Below are positions 1 through 7,560 of a stretch of 64,000 nucleotides of DNA, piece by piece. Both the position numbers and the translations under genes were made by a program. The notes under the pieces are model-generated. The model worked only from the letters and a program-made list of their open reading frames with translations, was not told where the DNA came from and searched no databases. This stretch comes from an uncultured Eubacterium sp. (GTDB lineage: Bacteria; Bacillota; Clostridia; Lachnospirales; Lachnospiraceae), in NCBI GenBank assembly GCA_900547255.1, contig URGC01000001.1, positions 1-64,000 on the forward strand, read 5' to 3'. Every line of letters starts with the position of its first letter. The stretch's first letter is position 1.

Positions 1-1
1 C

Positions 2-61
2 CTCTTGCAAGCAAGCTTGCATCGGCTTTCTGACCTTTTGACCCTGGTATCATATGAATAA
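2..61 (+). CDS. Possible C-terminal end of an upstream gene (partial)
   Basis: An open frame enters from the left edge and stops with TAA at 59-61. It encodes about 19 residues ending L-V-S-Y-E. The stop abuts a strong terminator hairpin that begins at 61, which is what the end of a gene would look like. The fragment is too short to assign to a family and could be a chance frame. Confidence 0.25.
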   Translation, partial: LLQASLHRLSDLLTLVSYE

Positions 62-118
62 AAGCTGCGTAAAAATCCAAGATTTTCTAGGAAACAGGAT
101 TTTTACGCAGCTTTTTTA
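61..118 (+). terminator. Strong hairpin terminator, 18-bp perfect stem
   Basis: Arms 61-78 and 97-114 are perfectly complementary. They enclose an 18-nt loop and are followed by a run of T to 117. The left arm starts with A residues, so it could also act on the other strand. Confidence 0.8.
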
Positions 119-120
119 TG

Positions 121-179
121 AAAAATCCGAAATACCTGAAATTCTAGTGGAAAATGCAGGCATTTTGGATTTTTTCTTA
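121..179. terminator. Second tandem hairpin, imperfect 18-bp stem
   Basis: Arms 121-138 and 157-174 pair with only G-U-type mismatches and are followed by T residues. The loop carries a TTCTAG motif, as does the loop of the hairpin just upstream, so the two look related. In the leftward sense it may help terminate the amidase transcript. Confidence 0.55.
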
Positions 180-240
180 GATATTCTTCCGGTTGAGCCA
201 AAACTTGGGTTTAGCGAAGTGTAATGTCAGGCATTTACAA

Positions 241-290
241 AGATATGCCAGAAGTATAAAGGATATGCCGGAAGTATAAAGGATATGCAT
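241..290. repeat. Short tandem repeat, 20-bp unit, 2.5 copies
   Basis: Units at 241-260 and 261-280 differ at two positions, and a third half-copy occupies 281-290. It lies just beyond the 3' end of the leftward amidase gene. The rest of 181-316 holds nothing recognisable. Confidence 0.7.
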
Positions 291-316
291 GACACTTTTT
301 AAAGTATCATCTCACA

Positions 317-1267
317 TTATCTGTATACAATATACGTATTGTATCTGTAGCGTCTCAGACGCTGCTCCATCTTGATTGCATTAGTAAGATATTGGAATGC
401 GCCGACCTGAACCTTGTAGAGGTTATCCTCGTACAGTATAAATGCCGGGAAACCCTCAACAGTCAGTGAATCAAGCATTCTGTCGGCATTTTCTTTGTTA
501 GAGTAGGCACCGACCTGAACTCTGTAGAGAGGTGCATCTTCGTCAAGACAAGGGCAGTCGCAGTTACGTTTGGCAAAAGAGCCGACAGTATCAATAGGTA
601 CGGAGCTGCCAGAATTGCCGCCCATAAAATCATTGTTGTCAGACATATTGCGTGAATCTGGAATAACAGAGTCCGTTATAACCGGTTCGGCTGGAATTAC
701 ATTTGAAGAGTCAGCTTCTGTTATATTAGTCTCTGAGTAGATGCTTTTTAAGATTCCGTCAGCAAGCCCCTGCGCAATCTCATTAAAATTGTTGTCAAAA
801 ATCTTATTATCCGTGTCAGAGTTGATGAAACCTACTTCAACGAGGACGGCAGGCATGCGCGTTCTTTTCAATACAACAAGATTAGGGCGTGGCGTGATTC
901 CAAGATTTTTAAATCCGGCTTTTTCAAGATTGGCATTGATATTAGCAGCGAGTGTATTTCTTATGCCAGTGTCTTTATACACAAGTGTTTCCACACCGTT
1001 ATACTGGTTAGGTTCTTCGGAAGAATTGCGATGTATAGATATGAAATAATCAGCACCGGCATTATTAGCATCAGTTGCTTTTTTCAATGGAGTCTCATAT
1101 TCATCACTTTTTCTTACATAAAATACATTAACGCCGTTATCTTCAAGAATTTTACCGACTGCTTTGGTCAGTCTAAGAGCATCATCTTTTTCCATTCTGT
1201 TTCCATATACTGCGCCGGGGTCGCTTCCACCATGTCCGGCATCTAAGGCAATTGTAATATCAGACAT
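317..1267 (-). CDS. N-acetylmuramoyl-L-alanine amidase with SPOR domain, CwlC-like
   Basis: Zinc amidase of the Amidase_3 family, which cuts the lactyl-peptide bond of peptidoglycan. The catalytic domain spans about residues 1-180: ALDAGHGGSDPGA holds the first zinc His, FISIHRNSS the second, and VLVEVGFINS the catalytic Glu. A Ser/Asn-rich linker with a CDCPC cluster follows. Residues about 240-316 form a SPOR domain (YRVQVGAYSNKENAD and YKVQVGAF repeats) that binds denuded glycan. There is no signal peptide: the protein starts directly with the catalytic fold, as in Bacillus CwlC, which is made in the mother cell for its lysis. It diverges from a SpoIID-like gene. A mother-cell or lysis role is inferred from this architecture; the family call is firm. 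Confidence 0.9.
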   Translation of the reverse strand: MSDITIALDAGHGGSDPGAVYGNRMEKDDALRLTKAVGKILEDNGVNVFYVRKSDEYETPLKKATDANNAGADYFISIHRNSSEEPNQYNGVETLVYKDTGIRNTLAANINANLEKAGFKNLGITPRPNLVVLKRTRMPAVLVEVGFINSDTDNKIFDNNFNEIAQGLADGILKSIYSETNITEADSSNVIPAEPVITDSVIPDSRNMSDNNDFMGGNSGSSVPIDTVGSFAKRNCDCPCLDEDAPLYRVQVGAYSNKENADRMLDSLTVEGFPAFILYEDNLYKVQVGAFQYLTNAIKMEQRLRRYRYNTYIVYR

Positions 1268-1401
1268 AAGAACTCCTGATAATGAGTGTCATCTTATTAT
1301 ATTCGCATGTGGCAGAAGGGTTACAATCCAGACAGCACAGATAAATGACATACATTTCCTGCATACAACATATATTTGCATGTGATTATATTGCATGGAG
1401 G

Positions 1402-2685
1402 ATGGAATTATCCGTGAATGTTAACTATGTAAGGACACTGGAGAATAGAATGAGGGCAGATGATTATGGTGGACTTAGGATAAATGTTGTGGATGAGGAG
1501 ACAATGCGCCCGGTATCAAATGCCGTGGTAGATATATCATACACTGGCGAGCCAGACAATGTTGCCTGGGAGATAAGGACAGATTCAGATGGTGCGACAC
1601 CGATGTTACAGTTGGCAGCTCCTCCTATTGAATACAGCATGGAGCCAGGCGATAACCAGCCATATTCACAGTATACAGTCAGGGTTGCAGCTCCGGGATA
1701 TGAGGATTACGTTGTTGGCGGGGCAGAGGTGTTTTCGGGAGTCAACAGCTTCTGCAATGCGAGGATAAGAGGCGCAAGGATTAATCAGGCACCAGATGTT
1801 GTGATAATTCCTGCCAATACGCTCTATGGCGATTATCCGGAAAAGATACCGGAAAGAGAGATACAGCCAGTCAACAACCAGGGGCAGATTGTGCTTTCAC
1901 AGGTGGTGATTCCTGAGACAATTGTTGTGCATGATGGTTCGCCGACAGATCCAACAGCGAAGAACTATTATGTCGGGTATGCCGATTATATCAAAAATGT
2001 TGCATGTTCAGAGATATATTCAACATGGCCTGACGAGACAATCAAAGCCAATATACTCGCTATCATGTCATTTACATTAAACAGGGTTTACACAGAATTT
2101 TACAGGAATAAGGGATATGACTTTACGATAACATCATCAACGGCATATGACCACAAATGGATATACGGGCGCAATATATTTGATAATGTATCTAATCTTG
2201 TTGATGAACTGTTTAACTTGTATCTTTCAAGACCTAATGTTAAACAGCCTATACTTACACAGTACTGCGATGGCAAGAGAGTTACATGCCCGAACTGGAT
2301 GAGCCAGTGGGGCAGTAAATATCTTGGAGACCAGAAATACAGTGCGATAGAGATACTAAGATATTATTATGGGGATTCAATGTATATCAATACGGCTGAA
2401 CAGATTGAGGGAATACCATCTTCATGGCCGGGAGCAGACCTTGATATAGGTTCTTCAGGGCAGAAGGTGCGCCAGATTCAGCAGCAGCTAAACCTTATAG
2501 GAGAATTTTATAATTCAATACCTGCGCTTGTGGCTGATGGGATATATGGAGAGAGGACGGCGGAGGCAGTCAGCAGATTTCAGAAAATATTCGATATGCC
2601 AGTGTCAGGAATAGTGGATTTTCCTACATGGTACAGAATATCAGCTAAATATGTTGCTCTGTCAGGTATTGCAGAACTTCAATAG
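1402..2685 (+). CDS. SpoIID/LytB-like protein with C-terminal peptidoglycan-binding domain
   Basis: About 428 residues without a signal peptide. Residues about 15-125 look like a beta-rich carboxypeptidase-regulatory-type domain (a conserved pattern of V-D-x-E-T followed by V-x-N-A-V-V-D-I). The middle resembles the SpoIID/LytB fold: ETIKANILAIMSFTLNRVY matches the SpoIID core helix, and WMSQWG with ILRYYYG matches the conserved MSQ(Y/W)G...YYpG ending. Residues about 345-425 are a PG_binding_1 domain (SSGQKVRQIQQQLNLIG, then ADGIYGERTAEAVSRFQ). The start is uncertain: ATG at 1402 directly abuts a GGAGG at 1397-1401, so the GTG at 1414 is better spaced. It diverges from the CwlC-like amidase, and both probably act on wall peptidoglycan. 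SpoIID enzymes are lytic transglycosylases; activity here is unproven. Confidence 0.75.
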   Translation: MELSVNVNYVRTLENRMRADDYGGLRINVVDEETMRPVSNAVVDISYTGEPDNVAWEIRTDSDGATPMLQLAAPPIEYSMEPGDNQPYSQYTVRVAAPGYEDYVVGGAEVFSGVNSFCNARIRGARINQAPDVVIIPANTLYGDYPEKIPEREIQPVNNQGQIVLSQVVIPETIVVHDGSPTDPTAKNYYVGYADYIKNVACSEIYSTWPDETIKANILAIMSFTLNRVYTEFYRNKGYDFTITSSTAYDHKWIYGRNIFDNVSNLVDELFNLYLSRPNVKQPILTQYCDGKRVTCPNWMSQWGSKYLGDQKYSAIEILRYYYGDSMYINTAEQIEGIPSSWPGADLDIGSSGQKVRQIQQQLNLIGEFYNSIPALVADGIYGERTAEAVSRFQKIFDMPVSGIVDFPTWYRISAKYVALSGIAELQ

Positions 2686-2760
2686 ATATGGTACACTTCA
2701 ATAATTGTCACAGATAAATATTATTGATGAATATTATTTGCAAAATATTTTAAATTATAG

Positions 2761-2789
2761 TTGACAATGCATTTAATCAGTGATAACAT
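2761..2789 (+). promoter_or_regulatory. Sigma-A-type promoter of the infC operon
   Basis: TTGACA at 2761-2766, a 17-bp spacer, then TAACAT at 2784-2789 preceded by an extended -10 TG. It sits about 165 bp before infC, leaving room for the leader. Confidence 0.8.
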
Positions 2790-2795
2790 ATCACT

Positions 2796-2955
2796 GTTGT
2801 GAAATTAAAGAAGAGTATCCACTCTCACCTCAGCGCAAGGGCGACTCAGGTTAATACTTTTTATTGAAAGCGTTTTTATGCTTTTGTGATTGGTTGTTCA
2901 GTGGATAGTTTAAGCTATCCACTTTTTTATTTACATTTTTAGGAGGTATACAGCC
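2796..2955 (+). ncRNA. L20-type leader (infC operon attenuator)
   Basis: Long untranslated leader before infC-rpmI-rplT. An intrinsic terminator (arms 2900-2908 and 2915-2923, then a T run) lies about 30 bp before infC. Its 5' arm can instead pair with TATCCACT at 2816-2823, an exact copy of part of the terminator's 3' arm, forming an antiterminator. A small helix around 2826-2850 lies between them. In Bacillus, ribosomal protein L20 stabilises the terminator form in exactly this kind of leader, so the operon is probably self-repressed by L20. The pairing partners are seen directly; L20 as ligand is inferred from the family. Confidence 0.8.
2900..2930 (+). terminator. Attenuator terminator upstream of infC
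   Basis: Stem of 9 bp (2900-2908 with 2915-2923), 6-nt loop, then TTTTTAT. It mutually excludes the antiterminator helix 2816-2823/2900-2907. Confidence 0.85.
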
Positions 2956-3462
2956 ATTAGCGATTTATTGATTAACGAACAGATCAGGGAAAAGGAAGTC
3001 CGTGTTATTGGTGCGGATGGAGAACAGCTTGGGGTTATGTTATCTAAGGATGCATTCAAGCTTGCTAAGGATGCAGAAGTAGATTTAGTTATGATTGCAC
3101 CATCTGCAAAGCCACCTGTATGTAAACTGATTGATTATGGCAAGTATAAGTACGAATTAATCAGGAAAGAGAAAGAAGCCAAGAAGAAACAGAAGACAGT
3201 TGAGACTAAAGAGGTCAGATTATCACCTAACATAGATGTTAACGATCTTAATACTAAGTGCAACGCCGCAAGAAAGTTCTTAGAGAAAGGTAACAAGGTA
3301 AAGGTTACATTAAGATTCAGAGGACGTGAGATGGCTCATATCGAGAGCAGCAAGCATATCCTTTCAGATTTCGCTGAGAGACTTAGTGATGTTGCAGTAG
3401 TTGATAAAGCTCCTAAGATGGAAGGCAGGAGCATGATGATGTTTTTAACTGAAAAACGTTAA
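2956..3462 (+). CDS. infC: Translation initiation factor IF-3
   Basis: IF-3 of 168 residues, which binds the 30S subunit, keeps it apart from 50S and checks start-codon pairing. The N-domain begins with DLLINEQIR and continues to about residue 75; the lysine-rich linker and C-domain follow (KVTLRFRGREMAH is the family signature). The likely start is ATT at 2956: it lies 9 nt after AGGAGG (2941-2946) and gives the expected N-terminus. The next in-frame candidate, TTG at 2968, is 21 nt away. An AUU start is the classic self-regulatory feature of infC, since IF-3 itself rejects non-standard start codons. First gene of infC-rpmI-rplT. Confidence 0.96.
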   Translation: MSDLLINEQIREKEVRVIGADGEQLGVMLSKDAFKLAKDAEVDLVMIAPSAKPPVCKLIDYGKYKYELIRKEKEAKKKQKTVETKEVRLSPNIDVNDLNTKCNAARKFLEKGNKVKVTLRFRGREMAHIESSKHILSDFAERLSDVAVVDKAPKMEGRSMMMFLTEKR

Positions 3463-3502
3463 AATATAATTTACTATTTGATTATTTTCTAGGAGGTTTA
3501 TT

Positions 3503-3700
3503 ATGCCAAAGGTAAAGACAAAGAGAGCAGCTGCAAAGCGTTTTAAAGTAACTGGTACAGGTAAGTTAAAGAGAGCTAAAGCTTTCAAGAGCCACATCCT
3601 TACAAAGAAGACAACTAAGAGAAAGAGAAATCTTAGACACGCAGCTATGACAGATGCAACTAATGTAAAGACAATGAAGAAGATCATGCCTTACCTTTAA
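3503..3700 (+). CDS. rpmI: 50S ribosomal protein L35
   Basis: 65-residue, highly basic protein starting [15 protein letters not shown], the L35 signature. It is a structural protein of the large ribosomal subunit. A good AGGAGG lies 8 nt before ATG. Middle gene of the infC operon, 40 nt after infC. Confidence 0.97.
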   Translation: MPKVKTKRAAAKRFKVTGTGKLKRAKAFKSHILTKKTTKRKRNLRHAAMTDATNVKTMKKIMPYL

Positions 3701-3732
3701 TTTGCAGGTAGGTATAGAAGGAGGAATATAAA

Positions 3733-4089
3733 ATGGCAAGAATTAAAGGCGGTATGAACGCAAAGAAGAAGCACAATAGAGTATTAAAGCTCGCTAAGGG
3801 TTATAGAGGAGCAAGATCTAAGCAGTACAGAGTTGCTAAGCAGTCAGTTATGAGAGCTCTTACAGAGTCTTATAAGGGCAGAAAGCAGAAGAAGAGACAG
3901 TTCAGACAGTTATGGATTGCACGTATCAATGCTGCTGCAAGAATGAACGGTTTATCATACAGCAAACTTATGCATGGTCTTAAGCTCGCTAATGTAGATC
4001 TTAACAGAAAGGTATTGTCAGAGATGGCAATCAACGATGCTGAAGGATTTGCAAAGCTTGCAGAGCTTGCTAAGTCTAAGCTTGCATAA
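3733..4089 (+). CDS. rplT: 50S ribosomal protein L20
   Basis: 118 residues, [19 protein letters not shown] start and the [13 protein letters not shown] motif of L20. It is needed early in 50S assembly, and in Bacillus it also binds the leader of its own operon. The matching attenuator leader lies at 2796-2955. Last gene of the operon, followed by a strong terminator. Confidence 0.98.
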   Translation: MARIKGGMNAKKKHNRVLKLAKGYRGARSKQYRVAKQSVMRALTESYKGRKQKKRQFRQLWIARINAAARMNGLSYSKLMHGLKLANVDLNRKVLSEMAINDAEGFAKLAELAKSKLA

Positions 4090-4119
4090 TTATTAGTTTA
4101 ATAATAATTGAACATATTT

Positions 4120-4156
4120 AAAGGTCTTTGTCAGTTTTCTGGCAAAGACCTTTATT
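4120..4156 (+). terminator. Terminator of infC-rpmI-rplT
   Basis: Perfect 11-bp arms 4120-4130 and 4143-4153, extended by four more pairs around a TTTT loop, then T residues. Confidence 0.9.
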
Positions 4157-4246
4157 AGATTATGTGAATTATTTATGAAAATGCTATGAAATATGCATGT
4201 TTTATGGTATTATTATCAAGATTGTTTGAAATCGGAGGATATATAT

Positions 4247-5302
4247 ATGCGTAATATTAGTGCAGTTAAGAAGATAAGTGCATGCATAGCACTTGTTTTG
4301 CTTACTATTGGAACATTTGGATGTAATACCAAGATTACACCATCATATGGATATAATCCAACAGATTATGTCCAGTTAGGTGAATATAAGGGACTGAAAT
4401 ATTCAGTTGATACAGATGCCATTGAAAAGAAGCTTATCAATGACAGAATTACAAGTGACCAGAAGGATAATATAACATATCAGGAGGTAACATCGAGAGG
4501 TGCTGTAGATACTGATAAGGTTACACTTGATTTCTCTGCTTCTATTAATGGACTTACAGTAGATGGATTCTCAGATAATGATTATGAGCTTGTACTTGGA
4601 ACAGATACATTCTATATTGATGGATTTGTTGATGAACTCTACGGAATGAAGACAGGAGAGACTAAGATTGCACAGCTTGTTGTTCCTGAGACATTTACAC
4701 AGGCATCGGAGTATGCAGGCAAGAAGATTGTATTTGAGATTACAATGACTAAGATTGAGCAGCCTAATGTGCCAATGATAACAGATGCATATGTACAGGC
4801 ACATTTTGATGTCAATACTGTTGATGAGTACAGACAGAAGATTAAGGAAGAACTCGCTGATTCTATTAATGAGGAGATAGAGGAGCAGACAAAGAATGCA
4901 ATTCTTATCCAGCTTCAGGAGGTCTGCAAGGTTACTGGATATCCAGAGGATTTCCTTAATACTAAGAAGGATGAATATGAGTCATCTATCAAAATGTATT
5001 CTCTTATGAAGAACCAGACTGTTGATGAGTACTGTCAGGAGAATATGAACATGTCATTTGACGACTATGTTAAGAAGAACATAGCCCAGGAGATGATTAT
5101 ATGTGCGATTGCTGAGAAAGAGGGCATCACAGTAACTGAGTATGAGTACAAGGGAGACCTTGAGCAGTTCGCATCTGATAATAACTATGGCGATAAGACA
5201 GCATTTGAGGAAAAATATGGCAAGGACAAGATTGTAGTTGCGATGGTTATGCAGAAGACACAGGATTTTATTATTGAAAATGCAGTAAACACACAGAAAT
5301 AA
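4247..5302 (+). CDS. Trigger-factor-like lipoprotein (extracellular peptidyl-prolyl isomerase/chaperone)
   Basis: 351 residues. The N-terminus is a lipoprotein signal: basic MRNISAVKKIS, a hydrophobic stretch, then TFGC (Cys about 23). Residues about 70-185 resemble the FKBP-type domain of trigger factor (VTLDFSASINGLTVDGF, later MKTGETKIAQLVVPETF). Residues about 195-350 resemble the trigger-factor C-terminal helical arms (TVDEYRQKIKEEL, then DDYVKKNIAQEMIICAIAEKEGI). The ribosome-binding tail of true trigger factor is absent. It probably helps fold secreted proteins at the membrane surface. The start at 4247 follows a GGAGG; the frame stays open upstream to 4193 without a ribosome site. Stand-alone gene between terminators. 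Confidence 0.85.
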   Translation: MRNISAVKKISACIALVLLTIGTFGCNTKITPSYGYNPTDYVQLGEYKGLKYSVDTDAIEKKLINDRITSDQKDNITYQEVTSRGAVDTDKVTLDFSASINGLTVDGFSDNDYELVLGTDTFYIDGFVDELYGMKTGETKIAQLVVPETFTQASEYAGKKIVFEITMTKIEQPNVPMITDAYVQAHFDVNTVDEYRQKIKEELADSINEEIEEQTKNAILIQLQEVCKVTGYPEDFLNTKKDEYESSIKMYSLMKNQTVDEYCQENMNMSFDDYVKKNIAQEMIICAIAEKEGITVTEYEYKGDLEQFASDNNYGDKTAFEEKYGKDKIVVAMVMQKTQDFIIENAVNTQK

Positions 5303-5329
5303 ATGAGGGGGAAATTCCCCCTCATTTAT
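5301..5329. terminator. Bidirectional terminator between convergent genes
   Basis: Perfect 11-bp stem, 5301-5311 with 5317-5327, A-rich before and T-rich after. It can serve both the rightward lipoprotein gene and the leftward phoH-like gene. Confidence 0.9.
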
Positions 5330-5336
5330 TTATAAG

Positions 5337-6713
5337 TTATAGGCGGTTTACGGCGTCCAGGGCCAGGGCGGAGCGTTCGCATTCGTTGGCGGAAAGGGTT
5401 ATCTGCCAGCAGAGGGGGCTGCCTTTCATGTATTTGGCGGCATAAGATAAGCCGTTTGTTTTTTCATCAAGAAATGGCTTATCAATCTGGTTTGGGTCGC
5501 CTAGGAGGATGATTTTGGTGTCTTCGCCGGCTCTTGTGATTATGCCTTTGACCTGATTAGGGGTCATGTTCTGGGCTTCGTCTATTATAAGATATGTTTT
5601 GGCGATAGAACGTCCTCTGATAAAGTTAAGGGCTTCTGTCTGGATAATTTCTCTTTCAAATATCTCTGAAATCTTATCTGAAAGTTCCTGCTCGTCTTCG
5701 TAGCGGCTTTTAGTGTCAGAATCAAGAATTTGTTCGAGATTATCAATTACAGGGCGCATAAGCGGCGCAATTTTGTCCTGTTCACTGCCTGGGAGGAAAC
5801 CTATGTCATCATCAAATTGGGCATTAGGGCGGCACACTATAATTCTTCTATATTCATTGGTTGGATTGTTAAATACTTTCTCCATTCCGACAGCGAGAGA
5901 GTAGAAGGTTTTGGCAGTACCAGCCATACCTTTTATGATTACGAGAGGAGCTTTCTTGGCACATGTCATAAGTGCCTCCTGAACGAAATATTGTCCGGCA
6001 TTGCGTGGAGATATTCCATATGGCTTGCTTTTCTTGTATTCGAGGGGAACGACCTTTTTGCCGTGGACACATCCGAGAAGAGTTTTCTTAGGAGACTGGT
6101 CAGCGCGCAGAGTTACGAATTCATTTTCAAATAATTCCGGGTGGGAAACATTGCCTTCTTCGTCTGTCTGATATAAATGTTCTGTTTTAATACCATTTTT
6201 CTTAAATTCCTTGATGGAGTCTTCTGGAATGTAGAGTTCAATTCGACCAGTGTAACCTGCATCTTCACTGCTTATCTGTTCTGTTATGAAATCCTCAGCT
6301 TTTATTCCGATAATCTGGGCTTTAAGTCTTAGTACGATATCTTTCGTAACAAGCACAATCTGTTTATCTGGAAATTCATCGGAAAGTCCTTTGCATACCA
6401 TAAGAATTCTGTTGTCCGGTTTGTCATCAGGAAGGTCTTGTGGGAGTGATACATTGACATAATTTTTCTCAATTTTGATAGAACCACCATTTTCAGTGGC
6501 AATGCCAGCAAGAAGGTCGCCTTTGATGCGGTATGATTCAAGAATTCTAACGGTGGCTCTTGCATTTGCCCCTTTATCTCCGTCCGATTTTTTCAATCCG
6601 TCAAGTTCCTCAAGAACTACAAGCGGTATTACAATATCGTTGTCATCAAAACAGTTGGTAGCATAAGGTGCCTGGATAAAAACATTAGTGTCGATTACAT
6701 AAGTTTTTTTCAT
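5337..6713 (-). CDS. PIN domain-PhoH family ATPase (PhoH2/YlaK type)
   Basis: 458 residues. Residues about 1-140 are a PIN nuclease domain (TYVIDTNVFIQAPYAT with the first acidic residue; later LVVLEELDGLKK and VLVTKDIVLRLKA). Residues about 230-458 are a PhoH P-loop ATPase: Walker A GMAGTAKT, Walker B LIIDEAQNMTP, plus ILLGDPNQID. PIN-PhoH fusions of mycobacteria have been described as RNA helicases/RNases, so an RNA-processing role is likely but inferred. A Shine-Dalgarno AAAGGAG lies 8 nt before ATG. It is the second gene of a leftward pair, 12 nt after the HD-domain gene. Confidence 0.93.
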   Translation of the reverse strand: MKKTYVIDTNVFIQAPYATNCFDDNDIVIPLVVLEELDGLKKSDGDKGANARATVRILESYRIKGDLLAGIATENGGSIKIEKNYVNVSLPQDLPDDKPDNRILMVCKGLSDEFPDKQIVLVTKDIVLRLKAQIIGIKAEDFITEQISSEDAGYTGRIELYIPEDSIKEFKKNGIKTEHLYQTDEEGNVSHPELFENEFVTLRADQSPKKTLLGCVHGKKVVPLEYKKSKPYGISPRNAGQYFVQEALMTCAKKAPLVIIKGMAGTAKTFYSLAVGMEKVFNNPTNEYRRIIVCRPNAQFDDDIGFLPGSEQDKIAPLMRPVIDNLEQILDSDTKSRYEDEQELSDKISEIFEREIIQTEALNFIRGRSIAKTYLIIDEAQNMTPNQVKGIITRAGEDTKIILLGDPNQIDKPFLDEKTNGLSYAAKYMKGSPLCWQITLSANECERSALALDAVNRL

Positions 6714-6725
6714 AGATTGTCTCCT

Positions 6726-7385
6726 TTAAATCATGCGTTGACCATTGATTACAAGCCAGAACTGGATTCTAAGTTTCTCAGCAGCTTTGCGGCAGAGAAC
6801 CATTCGCTCTAAGAATATTTCAAAATAATCCATTACAGTACACATAGATGTATCAATTTTGATTGTCAGCTCAATATGTGAGTCTTTCACAATCTCAACT
6901 ATACTTTCTTTAACTGAATAATTAACCCGGTCATGAATGTCAAATGTAGAAATGTCCTGATTGCGGACTCTTGTGTATCGCACATCTGTCTTATCTGCGA
7001 TGATAAGAGCGGCGGCAACAGCGTTAACCGGATAAGCTGTTGACTCGTCATGATTGCCTATAGCTGCGATAACAGTTGCAATATCTTCTGAATCAGCTCC
7101 CATCTTGTCTAATATTCTGAATGCCATGACAGCACCAGACTGTGCATGGTCAATTCTGTTGATAACATTGCCGATATCGTGAAGATACCCGGCAATTCTT
7201 GCAAGCTCAGCCTCTCTGTCGCTATATCCAAGAGTTGTAAGTATATCCCCGGCAAGCTTTGAAACCTTATTAACATGAGAAAAGCTGTGATCCGTATAAC
7301 CGAGAGCAATCAATGATTCATCCGCTTTCTCGATATACGTATTCACAGCATTATTTTTCTTAACATCTTCAAAAGTAACTTTCAT
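6726..7385 (-). CDS. HD-domain phosphohydrolase
   Basis: 219 residues. The HD metal site is clear: HSFSHVNKVSKLA gives the first His, GYLHDIGNVI the HD pair, and IGNHDEST a further His/Asp. Such proteins hydrolyse phosphoester bonds of nucleotides or RNA; the substrate cannot be told from sequence. The gene precedes the PIN-PhoH gene by 12 nt, so the two are probably co-transcribed and may share an RNA or nucleotide substrate. A GGAGGTGA ribosome site precedes ATG at 7385. Confidence 0.85.
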   Translation of the reverse strand: MKVTFEDVKKNNAVNTYIEKADESLIALGYTDHSFSHVNKVSKLAGDILTTLGYSDREAELARIAGYLHDIGNVINRIDHAQSGAVMAFRILDKMGADSEDIATVIAAIGNHDESTAYPVNAVAAALIIADKTDVRYTRVRNQDISTFDIHDRVNYSVKESIVEIVKDSHIELTIKIDTSMCTVMDYFEIFLERMVLCRKAAEKLRIQFWLVINGQRMI

Positions 7386-7430
7386 ATAGTAGTCACCTCC
7401 TTCTTTGTATTTTAATAATTACAAAGAAAA

Positions 7431-7459
7431 ATCCCTGCATATTAAATATATGCAGGGAT
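7431..7459 (-). terminator. Terminator of nrdG-dut
   Basis: Perfect 11-bp arms 7431-7441 and 7449-7459. On the minus strand they are followed by TTTTTCTTT. It lies between dut and the HD gene and separates the two leftward units. Confidence 0.8.
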
Positions 7460-7511
7460 ATGTAAAAACCACTATCTGTTCATTGTAAAAGAAATGTAAA
7501 TTTTAAAGAAT

Positions 7512-7544
7512 TATACTTCGGCGCACAGTGTCAGCCGAAGTATA
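7512..7544 (-). other. Second hairpin downstream of dut
   Basis: Perfect 11-bp inverted repeat, 7512-7522 with 7534-7544. It is the first structure met by transcripts leaving dut. It lacks a clean T run, so it may protect the 3' end rather than terminate. Confidence 0.55.
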
Positions 7545-7560
7545 CATATTAGATTTACAG

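Noticed and set aside
241..290. Direct repeats as a CRISPR array
   Set aside because: The repeats are contiguous without spacers, only 2.5 copies exist, and no cas gene is nearby.
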